Shown: piece by piece, positions 33,001 to 42,016 of the stretch
Position numbering within the stretch: the stretch's first letter is position 1
How the letters are laid out: each line of letters starts with the position of its first letter
NCBI GenBank assembly: GCA_918244965.1
Contig: CAKJYC010000004.1
Span: 1-64,000, forward strand
Source of the DNA: Clostridiales bacterium
Lineage (GTDB): Bacteria > Bacillota > Clostridia > Christensenellales > CAG-138
DNA length: 64,000 bases
Reading direction: 5' to 3'
The notes under the pieces: model-generated
Told to the model about the DNA's origin: nothing
The model's database searches: none
The model's input: the letters and a program-made list of their open reading frames with translations, nothing else
Program-made: the position numbers and the translations under genes

Positions 33001-33357
33001 ATGGCGATTTCTGTCGCGAACGATTTGGGAACCATTACCGTTTCCGAGGATCTGATTGCAACGATTGCCGGTTATGCGGCGGTAGAGAATTACGGGATCG
33101 TCGGCATGTGCGCAAGAAGCGCAGGCGATGCGATCGTTGAATTATTCGGAAAAGAGAATCTGCAGAAGGGCGTTCTGGTTGAAAAGGTAAGCGACACGCA
33201 GGTTGATGTTTCGCTGCACGTTGCGCTTCAATACGGCGTCTCTTTGCCTGCTGTTTCACAGAACACAAAGCAAAATGTGCGTTATCGGATTGAGGATCTG
33301 ACCGGGGTTTCGGTTCGCTGCGTGAATATCTTTGTGGAAAGTATTCGCGTTCAGTAA
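33001..33357 (+). CDS. Asp23/Gls24-family protein
   Basis: 118 residues, one Asp23 domain (ISVANDLGTITVSEDLIATIAGYAAVENYGIVGM; NVRYRIEDLTGVSVRCVNIFVESIRV at the end). These small proteins form envelope-associated assemblies in Bacillota and the gene usually sits before the DAK2/fakA gene, exactly as here, corresponding to Bacillus yloU. An AAAGGAGG ribosome site is present. No membrane anchor is visible, so a partner is needed for envelope location. Confidence 0.88.
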   Translation: MAISVANDLGTITVSEDLIATIAGYAAVENYGIVGMCARSAGDAIVELFGKENLQKGVLVEKVSDTQVDVSLHVALQYGVSLPAVSQNTKQNVRYRIEDLTGVSVRCVNIFVESIRVQ

Positions 33358-33379
33358 GCGAATTTCGGAGGGTTGAGCA

Positions 33380-35035
33380 TTGAAAATACAAACAATCAAC
33401 GGCGCGCTTTTGCGGGATCTGTTTCTCGGAGGAGCAGCCAATCTGGAAAAAAACAAGGCATATATAGATTCCCTGAACGTTTTTCCGGTTCCGGACGGCG
33501 ATACGGGAACAAATATGTCCATGACCATGCAGGGAGCGATCAAGGATCTTCGCTCCATGCCGGACACGGTTACAGTCGGTCAGGTCATGGACGCCGTTTC
33601 ACTCGGCGCGCTCAAGAATGCGCGCGGCAATTCCGGCGTTATCCTGTCGCAGCTGTTCAGGGGCTATCAGCAAATCTGCAAGGGGCAGGAAACCATCTCG
33701 GTCGCTATGCTTGCAGATGCGCTTGAAACCGGCACGAACGCAGCATACAAGGCGGTCCTTCGTCCCAAGGAGGGCACGATCCTGACTGTTTCACGCATGA
33801 TCTCGCAGGCCTCGGTCGCTTTGACCAAGCGCAAAAAGAGCATCTCGCTGGCGGATTTCCTTGATTCGATGCTGACTGTCGGTCAGGAGGCGCTGGACAA
33901 TACGCCGAATCTGCTTCCCGTTCTGAAGGAAGCGGGTGTCGTCGACAGCGGCGGCTTCGGCCTTCTGACGGTCTATCGCGGGTTCAAAGCCGTTCTTTCC
34001 GGTGAAGAGCTTCCCGATCTTGCACAGGAAGCCGAAGAGGAAGAGCTTCCCGAAGAAAACGAAGGCGCAAACCTCGATCATTTCTCGACAGAAGACATCG
34101 AGTTCGGATATTGTACGGAATTCTTCATCGTTCGTCTGATTGAAGGCTTTTCCGAGGATGACCTTGCAAAGCTGCGTGACCATCTGGTGCGTGTCGGCGA
34201 TTCCGTCGTCGTTGCCGCAGGAGACGATTTTGTTAAGGTGCATGTGCATTCCAATTGCCCCGGCAAGATTCTGCAGTTTGCTATGCGCTTCGGTGAGCTT
34301 GATCGACTTAAGATCGAAAACATGCGCGAACAAAACCGACAGCTGATCGAACAGAAAAAGCGCAATGAAAAGGAATATGGACTGATCGCTGTCAGCGCCG
34401 GTGAGGGGATCGACGATATCTTCCGCAGCTTCTCTGTCGATCGGATCATTTCCGGCGGACAGACCATGAATCCGAGCATTGACACGATCGTAAACGCGAT
34501 TGATCACTGCAACGCGCGCAACGTTTTTGTGCTTCCTAACAATTCCAATATCATCCTTGCTGCTCAGCAGGCACAGAATCTGTGCTCCTGCAACGTTATC
34601 GTTCTTCCCACGAAGACGATTCCGCAAGGCATTGCGGCGGCAATGGCGTTCAATCCGGAACTTTCGCTTGACGAGAATCAGACGAACATGCAGGAAGCCA
34701 TGAACGTGATCGTTTCCGGTGCCGTGACATACGCGATTCGTGAAACGCATTACAACGGAAACGACATCAAAGAAGGCGATATCATCGGGATCATTGACAA
34801 CGACATTGTAGCTGTTGCGGAAAACGTCAATGACGCTGTCGAACAGATCGTGAAGAAGATGATCGAGAAACGCGGGATCGACGATCCCATCGTCAATCTA
34901 TATTACGGCGATGCTGTCGAAGAAGAGGATGCGGAAGCGCTTTCGGAACGCCTGCAGGATCTCTTTGAAGATGCGGAGTGCATTGCAACACGCGGCGGTC
35001 AGCCATTGTATTATTACTATCTGTCCGTGGAATAA
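33380..35035 (+). CDS. Fatty-acid kinase subunit FakA-like (DAK2 domain, YloV family)
   Basis: 551 residues from a TTG start with GGAGGG upstream. The N-terminal DhaL/DAK2 domain carries the nucleotide and metal motif VFPVPDGDTGTNMSMTM; the C-terminal half is the FakA-specific domain (IDDIFRSFSVDRIISGGQTMNPS; FVLPNNSNIILAAQQA). With FakB lipid-binding proteins it phosphorylates exogenous fatty acids to feed phospholipid synthesis. No fakB is in this window. The Asp23-FakA-RecG order is the common Bacillota arrangement. Confidence 0.88.
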   Translation: MKIQTINGALLRDLFLGGAANLEKNKAYIDSLNVFPVPDGDTGTNMSMTMQGAIKDLRSMPDTVTVGQVMDAVSLGALKNARGNSGVILSQLFRGYQQICKGQETISVAMLADALETGTNAAYKAVLRPKEGTILTVSRMISQASVALTKRKKSISLADFLDSMLTVGQEALDNTPNLLPVLKEAGVVDSGGFGLLTVYRGFKAVLSGEELPDLAQEAEEEELPEENEGANLDHFSTEDIEFGYCTEFFIVRLIEGFSEDDLAKLRDHLVRVGDSVVVAAGDDFVKVHVHSNCPGKILQFAMRFGELDRLKIENMREQNRQLIEQKKRNEKEYGLIAVSAGEGIDDIFRSFSVDRIISGGQTMNPSIDTIVNAIDHCNARNVFVLPNNSNIILAAQQAQNLCSCNVIVLPTKTIPQGIAAAMAFNPELSLDENQTNMQEAMNVIVSGAVTYAIRETHYNGNDIKEGDIIGIIDNDIVAVAENVNDAVEQIVKKMIEKRGIDDPIVNLYYGDAVEEEDAEALSERLQDLFEDAECIATRGGQPLYYYYLSVE

Positions 35036-35043
35036 CGGTTCAC

Positions 35044-35066
35044 AGCCGCCGGCAGGCGGCTTTTTT
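35044..35066 (+). terminator. Terminator-like hairpin between fakA and recG
   Basis: AGCCGCC, loop GGCA, GGCGGCT, then TTTTTT; the T-run ends two bases before the recG start codon. Confidence 0.75.
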
Positions 35067-35068
35067 CT

Positions 35069-37051
35069 ATGGAATTGCAAGACGTCAAGGGAATCGGGCC
35101 GAAGCGGATCGAACTGCTCAGACAGCTTCATATCGAATCAGCGGAGGATCTTCTGCGGTATTATCCGAAGGAGTATATCGACTATACGCGTCTGTCCGCA
35201 ATCCGCGAACTGACGGAAGGAGAGCACGCGACGATCCGCGTCTGCGTGCTGTCGGAGCCGAGCGTATTCTATTACAAGGGCAGGCACATCGTTTCCGTGC
35301 GTGTATCCGATGAAACCGGAACTGCTGTGCTGCGATGGCTGAATCAACCGTATCGGATCAGCCAATTCCACACTGGTGACTGCTTTCTCGCATCCGGGAT
35401 TGTCAACAAAAAACGCGGGACGGTTCTGTATAATCCGCAGATCAACCGGACGAACAACGGGATCGTTCCTGTCTATGCAAGCATCAAGGGACTGACGCAG
35501 ACGGTCATTCGCAGTGCAATCGGCGCAATTCTCGAACAATATGATCTGGTCGATCATTTGCCCTTGAAATGGCGGGAACAATACCGGCTGGCCGGATTCA
35601 GGGATGCGATTACCGAAATACATTTTCCGACGTCAACAGAGGCGCTGCAGGCGGCAAGGCGCAGGCTGTCCTTTGAGGATGCGTTCCTGTACTTTACGGC
35701 TGTCGGTTCTGCAAAATCGGAACGCAAACGCAGAAACGGATTTGCATTTCATATCGCGGATCGAGACGCTTTCCTGAATACACTCCCGTTTACTCCGACG
35801 GATGCGCAGCGCAAAGTGATGTCGGAAATCGAATCCGATATGCAGTCCGACGTACCGATGAACCGCCTTGTGCAGGGCGACGTCGGCTCCGGAAAAACGG
35901 TCGTCGCGGAGTACGCGCTGTATATTGCATCGCGGAACAGGAAACAGGGCGTACTGCTTGCGCCGACCGAGTTGTTGGCAGAGCAGCATTTTCATAAGCT
36001 GAAGAATCGATTTCCGGATGCTGTTCTGTACGTCGGGAGTATGAAGAAGGCACAAAAAGACGAAGCGCTTGCACGAATTGAACGTGGGGATACACAGGTT
36101 GTGATCGGTACGCATGCACTGCTGTCCGACAATGTCCGTTTCTTTGATCTCGGTCTTGTTGTCACCGACGAACAGCATCGATTCGGTGTGCTGCAGCGCG
36201 CAAAAATCGAAACAAAGGGGATACGGCCCGATGTGTTGGTTATGTCCGCAACGCCGATCCCGCGTACGATCGCACTCCTGATCTATGCCGATCTTGATCT
36301 ATCCGTGATCAATGCCATGCCGCCGGGACGAAAGCCCGTCAAAACGCATTTTGTTCCGGCTGCAAAGCGTAAGGACCTGTATCGCCATATTTCGGACAAG
36401 GCAAAGGCGGGGGAACGCGCGTTTGTCGTTTGTCCGCTGATCGAACCCACGGAAGGCTTTGACGGACTTTCATTGCAGGAGCTTGTACCGGAAATACGCA
36501 CGCTGATGCCGGAAATACGTGTCGGTTATCTGCACGGACAGATGCCGGAAGAGGAGAAAACTGCGGCCATGGAAGCGTTCCGTACGGGAAAGACGCCGGT
36601 CCTTGTTTCGACGACGGTCGTGGAAGTCGGTGTCGACGTGCCTGAGGCAACCGTCATGGTGATCGAGGGCGCAGACCATTTCGGCCTTGCGACGCTGCAT
36701 CAGCTGCGCGGACGCGTCGGCAGAAGCAGCATGGAGTCACATTGCTATCTGCTTGCCGATAAGCTCAGTCAGCATGCAAAACAGCGAATCGAAACGCTGA
36801 TTGGCACGAGCGACGGCTTCCTGATTGCGCAGAAGGATTTTGAGATGCGCGGCAGCGGAGACCTGTTCGGGGTTCGACAGAGCGGCGAGGGAGATCTGAA
36901 CGGATTCCTTACAGGATGTTCTGTTGATACGATTCGAGATGCGTCCAATGCGACAAAAGAAGTCCTCACGGTTCCGACCGTAGTAAACAATTCGCTGATC
37001 GAAGAAGCATGCAGACGTTTCCGATTGCCCGGCATCATTGCGCATAACTGA
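35069..37051 (+). CDS. recG: ATP-dependent DNA helicase RecG
   Basis: 660 residues. N-terminal wedge/OB domain (VKGIGPKRIELLRQL at the start), then helicase motifs I (LVQGDVGSGKTVVAEYAL), Ia (LAPTELLAEQHF), II (VVTDEQHRFGV), III (VMSATPIPRT) and V/VI (HQLRGRVGR). It reverses stalled replication forks and branches. The ATG lies just after a terminator T-run with no ribosome site, yet the N terminus matches the family, so the start is right and initiation is unusual. A bidirectional terminator follows directly. Confidence 0.93.
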   Translation: MELQDVKGIGPKRIELLRQLHIESAEDLLRYYPKEYIDYTRLSAIRELTEGEHATIRVCVLSEPSVFYYKGRHIVSVRVSDETGTAVLRWLNQPYRISQFHTGDCFLASGIVNKKRGTVLYNPQINRTNNGIVPVYASIKGLTQTVIRSAIGAILEQYDLVDHLPLKWREQYRLAGFRDAITEIHFPTSTEALQAARRRLSFEDAFLYFTAVGSAKSERKRRNGFAFHIADRDAFLNTLPFTPTDAQRKVMSEIESDMQSDVPMNRLVQGDVGSGKTVVAEYALYIASRNRKQGVLLAPTELLAEQHFHKLKNRFPDAVLYVGSMKKAQKDEALARIERGDTQVVIGTHALLSDNVRFFDLGLVVTDEQHRFGVLQRAKIETKGIRPDVLVMSATPIPRTIALLIYADLDLSVINAMPPGRKPVKTHFVPAAKRKDLYRHISDKAKAGERAFVVCPLIEPTEGFDGLSLQELVPEIRTLMPEIRVGYLHGQMPEEEKTAAMEAFRTGKTPVLVSTTVVEVGVDVPEATVMVIEGADHFGLATLHQLRGRVGRSSMESHCYLLADKLSQHAKQRIETLIGTSDGFLIAQKDFEMRGSGDLFGVRQSGEGDLNGFLTGCSVDTIRDASNATKEVLTVPTVVNNSLIEEACRRFRLPGIIAHN

Positions 37052-37078
37052 AAAATCGCCGCAATCACGGCGATTTTT
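37051..37078. terminator. Bidirectional terminator after recG
   Basis: AAAAATCGCCG, loop CAATCA, CGGCGATTTTT. Also serves the second SASP gene on the minus strand. Confidence 0.88.
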
Positions 37079-37095
37079 CAGTCGGGTCTTTTCGA

Positions 37096-37308
37096 TTATC
37101 TCATCATGGACGAGGATCCGTTCATGTTGTTTTGAGCGTATGCAATCATACGCTTGACCATTTCGCCGCCGACGGAACCCGCCTCGCGGGAAGTCAGGTC
37201 ACCATTGTAGCCCTGCTTCAGATCCACGTTGAGAGAGCTAGCCACTTCATGCTTGAAGCTCTGAAGCGCCTGTTTGCTTTCAGGAATCAAAGCACCGTTT
37301 CTGCTCAT
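37096..37308 (-). CDS. Alpha/beta-type small acid-soluble spore protein
   Basis: 70 residues. The core SFKHEVASSLNVDLKQGYNG and the block LTSREAGSVGGEMVKRMI are diagnostic of the family. These proteins coat spore DNA, protect it from UV and heat, and are degraded by the GPR protease at germination; the Glu-Val/Ala cut region (KHEVASSL) is present. An AAGGAG ribosome site precedes the ATG. The Met/Ser-rich tail MNGSSSMMR is specific to this copy. Arranged in tandem with a second SASP gene 21 bases upstream. Confidence 0.93.
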   Translation of the reverse strand: MSRNGALIPESKQALQSFKHEVASSLNVDLKQGYNGDLTSREAGSVGGEMVKRMIAYAQNNMNGSSSMMR

Positions 37309-37329
37309 ATTGATTTACTCCTTTCCGTT

Positions 37330-37530
37330 TTAGTGAAGGTTTTTTTCCGCATAAGCGATCATGCGTTTGACCATTTCGCCGCCGATGCTGCCGGCCTCGC
37401 GGGACGTCAGATCGCCGTTGTAACCCTGTTTCAGGTCGATATTCAGCGAGGAAGCAACTTCACTCTTAAACGACTGAAGCTTGCTCTTCGACTCGGATCC
37501 GGTATTGCCGTTGCTGTTATTGCGCGCCAT
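37330..37530 (-). CDS. Alpha/beta-type small acid-soluble spore protein (second copy)
   Basis: 66 residues with the same core (SFKSEVASSLNIDLKQGYNG, then LTSREAGSIGGEMVKRMI) and a different N terminus (MARNNSNGNTGSESKSK). An AAGGAGG ribosome site lies eight bases before the ATG. The two copies are near-identical over about 45 residues, indicating a tandem duplication with free ends. Transcription by the forespore sigma factor G is expected; I could not find a convincing sigma-G promoter in 37531-37680. Confidence 0.93.
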   Translation of the reverse strand: MARNNSNGNTGSESKSKLQSFKSEVASSLNIDLKQGYNGDLTSREAGSIGGEMVKRMIAYAEKNLH

Positions 37531-37626
37531 GTTTTCACCTCCTTGTCGGCTTTGTTACCCTTACTTTCTGCAAATTGTGCAAAAATATGAACGGTAAAAT
37601 ATGGCGAATATCAGTAAAATCTGTTC

Positions 37627-37655
37627 TTGAATGCGAGAATGGAATGATGTATAAT
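37627..37655 (+). promoter_or_regulatory. Promoter of the miaB-mutSL operon
   Basis: TTGAAT (37627-37632), 17-bp spacer, TATAAT (37650-37655), 29 bases before the miaB start codon. Confidence 0.75.
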
Positions 37656-37684
37656 AAATAGATAAAATATGGAGACAAAGCTGA

Positions 37685-39094
37685 ATGAAATCCAATCTTT
37701 TCATTTCGGAACAGGAATTGAACGAACAACGACGGATTGCGGCTGACCTGTATCGGGAGATTGCACCGCGCAATCTGACTTTCTTTGTAGAGACGTTCGG
37801 ATGTCAGATGAACGTACGCGACAGCGAAACGATCCGCGGGTGGCTGACCGAGATCGGTTATTCGGAGGCAGCAGAAAAAGAATCTGCCGATTTGATCCTG
37901 TTTAACACATGCTGCGTACGCGATCATGCGGAAAAGCGGCTGATGGGGAATATTGGTGCACTGAAAGAGCTGAAGGACAACAATCCGGGACTGATCATCG
38001 GCGTCTGCGGCTGCATGATGCAGCAGGAGGGTATCGCGAAAAAGCTGCTAAAGCGTTTTCCGCATGTAAGTCTGATTTTCGGAACGAACGTGCTGCACAG
38101 GATCCCCGAAATGCTGCGTGCTGTCATGAACGGTGAACGTATTGCCGTAACCGACCGTGCGAACGATGCGATTGCGGAAACACTGCCGCGGCTTCGCGAT
38201 AATCAGAGAAGCGCGTTTGTCAACATCATGTACGGCTGCGACAATTACTGCTCGTACTGTATCGTACCGTATGTGCGCGGACATGAACGGTCACGGCGTC
38301 CGGAAAATGTGCGAAACGAGATCGAATCTCTGGTATCGAACGGGATCACTGAAATCACACTGCTCGGACAGAATGTCAACTCTTACGGCAACGACGGTTC
38401 TGCCGGCATGCACTTTGCGGACCTTCTGCGATATGTGTCCGATGTTCCCGGACTGAAACGGCTGCGTTTCATGTCGTCTCATCCGAAAGATCTGAATGAG
38501 GATGTCATGCAGGCGATCGCCGAACTGCCGAACGTATGCCACCATGTGCATCTGCCTGTACAGTCCGGCAATAATGAGATCTTAAGAAGGATGAACCGCA
38601 AATATACGCGCGAACACTATCTTTCGATCATCGAACGGATGCGTACACTGGTTCCGGATATCGAGTTTACGACCGATATCATCGTCGGATTTCCCGGAGA
38701 GACAGAGGAGGCGTTCGAGGATACGCTTTCGCTGGTCGAAACAGTCGGGTTTGCCGCTGCGTTCACGTTTGCATATTCGCCCCGACAAGGGACGGTCGCT
38801 GCCAGGATGGAAGACCAGATTCCGGAATCGGTCAAAAAGCGTCGACTGCAAAGCTTGAATGCACTGCAAGCGCAAAAAACAATCGAAAACAATGAAAAAT
38901 ACATCGGACATGTCGGCGAGGTGCTGGTCGAAGGCTTTGACGAACGAGGACCCGAAACCATGCTGTACGGGAAGTACCAGAACTTTAAGATGGTATACTT
39001 TCCCGGCGATCCGATGCTGTTGAACCGATATATCACGGTTCAGGTGAATAAAACAAACAAAAATTCTTTATTGGGAGAAATGATCCATGCATGA
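37685..39094 (+). CDS. miaB: tRNA-2-methylthio-N6-isopentenyladenosine synthase MiaB
   Basis: 469 residues. N-terminal domain with three Fe-S cysteines (FGCQMNVRDSE, NTCCVRDHAEKR, GCMMQQEG), radical-SAM motif CDNYCSYCIVPYVRGHERSR, and a C-terminal TRAM domain. It adds a methylthio group to i6A37 of tRNAs reading UNN codons; the isopentenyl group is made by MiaA, encoded four genes downstream. The GGAG ribosome site is ten bases before the ATG. First gene of the operon. Confidence 0.94.
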   Translation: MKSNLFISEQELNEQRRIAADLYREIAPRNLTFFVETFGCQMNVRDSETIRGWLTEIGYSEAAEKESADLILFNTCCVRDHAEKRLMGNIGALKELKDNNPGLIIGVCGCMMQQEGIAKKLLKRFPHVSLIFGTNVLHRIPEMLRAVMNGERIAVTDRANDAIAETLPRLRDNQRSAFVNIMYGCDNYCSYCIVPYVRGHERSRRPENVRNEIESLVSNGITEITLLGQNVNSYGNDGSAGMHFADLLRYVSDVPGLKRLRFMSSHPKDLNEDVMQAIAELPNVCHHVHLPVQSGNNEILRRMNRKYTREHYLSIIERMRTLVPDIEFTTDIIVGFPGETEEAFEDTLSLVETVGFAAAFTFAYSPRQGTVAARMEDQIPESVKKRRLQSLNALQAQKTIENNEKYIGHVGEVLVEGFDERGPETMLYGKYQNFKMVYFPGDPMLLNRYITVQVNKTNKNSLLGEMIHA

Positions 39095-39419
39095 ATTGAA
39101 AACGTATCTGGAACTCAGTGAAAAAGTCAAGGCCGATACAGCGTTGATGGAGCTGATCGACGAATACCAGAAAGAGACAAAACAGCTGATGGACCTTCTG
39201 CAGGATCCGAACTATGACGCACAGGAGGCGATCCGCCTGACAAACGACGTAGAATGGATGTCCGGGCAGATTTCGTCCAATCCGCTGTATCAGGAATTCG
39301 TTGCTGCAAAGGATGCGCTTGATCGAGTGCTCCGTGAAAAAGCGGCAATGTCCATGCCTTGCGATTGCAACTGCAGCACATGCAAAGCGGAATGCAGCTC
39401 ACGGGAGGAAACGAAATGA
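39087..39419 (+). CDS. YlbF/YmcA-family protein with C-terminal cysteine cluster
   Basis: 110 residues, mostly helical (coiled-coil type), as in Bacillus YlbF and YmcA (RicF and RicA). It occupies the position of ymcA between miaB and mutS. Residues 92-103 carry five cysteines (CDCNCSTCKAEC), suggesting an iron-sulfur or zinc site; the Bacillus RicAFT complex binds Fe-S clusters and directs RNase Y maturation of mRNAs. Overlaps the miaB end by eight bases and the mutS start by four. Confidence 0.82.
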   Translation: MHELKTYLELSEKVKADTALMELIDEYQKETKQLMDLLQDPNYDAQEAIRLTNDVEWMSGQISSNPLYQEFVAAKDALDRVLREKAAMSMPCDCNCSTCKAECSSREETK

Positions 39420-42013
39420 GCGAACTGACGCCGATGATGCGCCAATACATGGAGGTCAAGCAGCAATATCCGGACTGCTTCCTCTTCTACCGTCTCGGCG
39501 ACTTTTACGAGATGTTTTTTGACGATGCGATCGAAGGCTCCAAGATCCTGGAGCTGACGCTGACGGGACGCGACTGCGGGCTGGAGGAACGTGCGCCCAT
39601 GTGCGGTGTTCCGTATCATGCGGTCGATTCGTACGTCAACAAGATGATCTCTTTGGGCCACAAGGTTGCGATCTGTGAGCAGATGGAGGATCCTGCGCTT
39701 GCCAAGGGGCTTGTGACACGATCTGTCACGCGTGTCATTACGCCGGGAACCGTCATCGAGGAAAAGATGCTTGACAGCGCAAAAAACAATTATATCTTTG
39801 CGCTGAATTATTCGCAAAACGGGATCGGATACGCGTACTCCGATATTTCGACCGGCGTTTTCTATTGCTGCGAGGTATATGGCTCGAACGCTTCGGTCAT
39901 TCTGTTTGATGAACTGACGCGCCTGATGCCGTCTGAAATCGTTGCAAACGAGCTTCTCTTTGAACAGGACTATCTGACTAAGCGCATCCGCTCCGGCTAT
40001 TATCTCGAAAAGCTGCCGAACGTGCGATTCCATCCGGAGCAGGCGGAGAACCGCTTGAAACAGCACTTTGCCGTGTCCTCGATGAAGGGGTACGGTCTGG
40101 ACGGAAAGACGCTTGCCGTCGGCGCGGCCGGCGCGCTGCTTTCGTATCTGGAGGATACGCAGAAGAACGCGTTAACGCATATTCACTCGATCAGGCTTCT
40201 GAATCGTTCGTCGTTTATGCAGCTTGATGCATCTACGCGCCGCAATCTCGAACTGACGCAGCCGCTGCAGTTTAACGGCAGCAAGAAAAGCACGTTGCTG
40301 TATCTTCTGGATGCGACAAAGACCAGCATGGGCGCGCGTCTTTTGCGCAGTTGGATCGACTGTCCGCTTCAGTCAAAGGATGAGATCGTATACCGCCTTC
40401 AAGCAGTCGATACGTTTGCAAAGGACCTCCGCACAAGAAAGATGCTCGGAGAGTACTTGGATTCCGTATACGATATCGAGCGTCTGACAAGCAAGATCGC
40501 GTACGGGACGATCAACGGGCGCGACTGTATCGCGCTTCTGAATTCGCTGCGGCAAATCACGCCGATCACGATGCTGTTGTGCGGAATACCGACCGAAGCG
40601 ATCGACGCCATCGTGCGAGAACTCGATCCGATGGATGATGTGATCGCGCTGATCGATTCTGCGATTTCACCGAATCCACCCGTCAATATCAAGGACGGAG
40701 GACTGATTCGCAAAGGATACAACGCAGAGGTCGATGAGCTTAGAGCTGTATCCGGAGACAGTCAGAGCATGCTCGATCGCATCGTACAGCGTGAACGTGA
40801 AGCGACCGGAATCAAAACACTGCGGATCGGCTACAATCGTGTATTCGGTTACTATATCGAGGTCACAAAGTCCTTTACGCAGAATGTTCCGTATTATTAC
40901 GAGCGCAAACAAACGCTTGCAAATGCGGAACGATACATTACGCCGGAACTGAAGGAGCTTGAACAAAAGATCCTGAACGCGGCGGATCGGCTGCTGGAGC
41001 TTGAAACCGAGCTGTTCCAGGAGATCAAAAAGACGCTCCTTGCCTGCACGGAAAGGATGCAGCAGGACGCAGTACTGCTGGCGCGGCTTGACGTATTCCG
41101 CGCGCTTGCGGAGGTTGCCGTTTCCAACCGATACGTGATGCCGGTCATCTCGGATGCACCGGTGATCCGGATCAAAAACGGACGTCATCCGATTGTCGAG
41201 AAAGCCATGAAGAATGGGTTCATTCCGAATGACGTGCAGCTCGACGTCGAAAACAACCGCCTGCTGATCGTCACCGGCCCGAATATGGCCGGAAAATCGA
41301 CCTATATGCGTCAAGTCGCGCTTATTACGCTGATGGCGCATATCGGATCCTTTGTACCGGCGGACGAAGCGGAGATCGGCATCGTTGACCGCATCTTTAC
41401 GCGGATCGGCGCGAGCGATGACCTCGCATCCGGCCAGAGCACCTTCATGGTCGAAATGAGCGAGATGGCGAACATCATCAACAACGCAACGAAGGACAGC
41501 CTGTTGATCCTTGATGAGATCGGTCGCGGCACAAGCACGTTTGACGGTCTTTCGATCGCCTGGTCTGTGCTTGAACATATTGCAAATCCGATCCTCTGCG
41601 GCGCAAAGACGCTGTTTGCTACACATTATCACGAATTGACGGAGCTCGAAGGCAAGTTGGACGGCGTTGTAAACTACCGTATCACGGTCAAGGAGATCGG
41701 CGACGACGTTCTGTTTCTGCGCAAGATCGTGAAGGGCAGTGCGGATAAGAGCTTCGGCATCCAGGTTGCGCGGCTTGCCGGTTTACCGGATACCGTGATT
41801 TCTCGTGCAAAAGAGATCCTCGGCGAATTGGAACAGTCGGATCTCTTGACGCGAGAACCGAGCAAGGAGACCGGAAGGGAACCGGAGACCGTCGGAAACC
41901 GTGTTGAACAGTCGATTCTGAACGATCTCAAAAAGATCGATCTCGATCATATGACGCCGATCGAAGCGTTTATGAAGCTGCATACATATCTGGATGCGAT
42001 GAAGGGGGAATAG
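39416..42013 (+). CDS. mutS: DNA mismatch repair protein MutS
   Basis: 865 residues, normal MutS1 size. The mismatch-reading motif FYRLGDFYEMFFDDA (Phe and Glu that contact the mispair) lies near residue 24; connector, lever and clamp domains follow; the ABC-type ATPase has Walker A VTGPNMAGKSTYMRQ, signature STFMVEMSEMANI and Walker B LLILDEIGRGTSTFDG. A C-terminal extension ends HTYLDAMKGE. The ATG at 39416 has GGGAGG upstream and overlaps the YlbF stop; an in-frame ATG at 39359 inside that gene is rejected. Confidence 0.95.
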   Translation: MSELTPMMRQYMEVKQQYPDCFLFYRLGDFYEMFFDDAIEGSKILELTLTGRDCGLEERAPMCGVPYHAVDSYVNKMISLGHKVAICEQMEDPALAKGLVTRSVTRVITPGTVIEEKMLDSAKNNYIFALNYSQNGIGYAYSDISTGVFYCCEVYGSNASVILFDELTRLMPSEIVANELLFEQDYLTKRIRSGYYLEKLPNVRFHPEQAENRLKQHFAVSSMKGYGLDGKTLAVGAAGALLSYLEDTQKNALTHIHSIRLLNRSSFMQLDASTRRNLELTQPLQFNGSKKSTLLYLLDATKTSMGARLLRSWIDCPLQSKDEIVYRLQAVDTFAKDLRTRKMLGEYLDSVYDIERLTSKIAYGTINGRDCIALLNSLRQITPITMLLCGIPTEAIDAIVRELDPMDDVIALIDSAISPNPPVNIKDGGLIRKGYNAEVDELRAVSGDSQSMLDRIVQREREATGIKTLRIGYNRVFGYYIEVTKSFTQNVPYYYERKQTLANAERYITPELKELEQKILNAADRLLELETELFQEIKKTLLACTERMQQDAVLLARLDVFRALAEVAVSNRYVMPVISDAPVIRIKNGRHPIVEKAMKNGFIPNDVQLDVENNRLLIVTGPNMAGKSTYMRQVALITLMAHIGSFVPADEAEIGIVDRIFTRIGASDDLASGQSTFMVEMSEMANIINNATKDSLLILDEIGRGTSTFDGLSIAWSVLEHIANPILCGAKTLFATHYHELTELEGKLDGVVNYRITVKEIGDDVLFLRKIVKGSADKSFGIQVARLAGLPDTVISRAKEILGELEQSDLLTREPSKETGREPETVGNRVEQSILNDLKKIDLDHMTPIEAFMKLHTYLDAMKGE

Positions 42014-42016
42014 CGT

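Noticed and set aside
37531-37680. Sigma-G promoter for the SASP genes
   Set aside because: A TCATA-like -35 is present on the minus strand but no acceptable CATACTA-like -10 box follows at the right distance.
39359-39415. In-frame ATG at 39359 as the MutS start
   Set aside because: It lies inside the YlbF gene, lacks a ribosome site and adds a non-family N terminus; GGGAGG supports 39416.
40667-41632. 321-codon frame opposite mutS
   Set aside because: Antisense shadow of the conserved MutS core.
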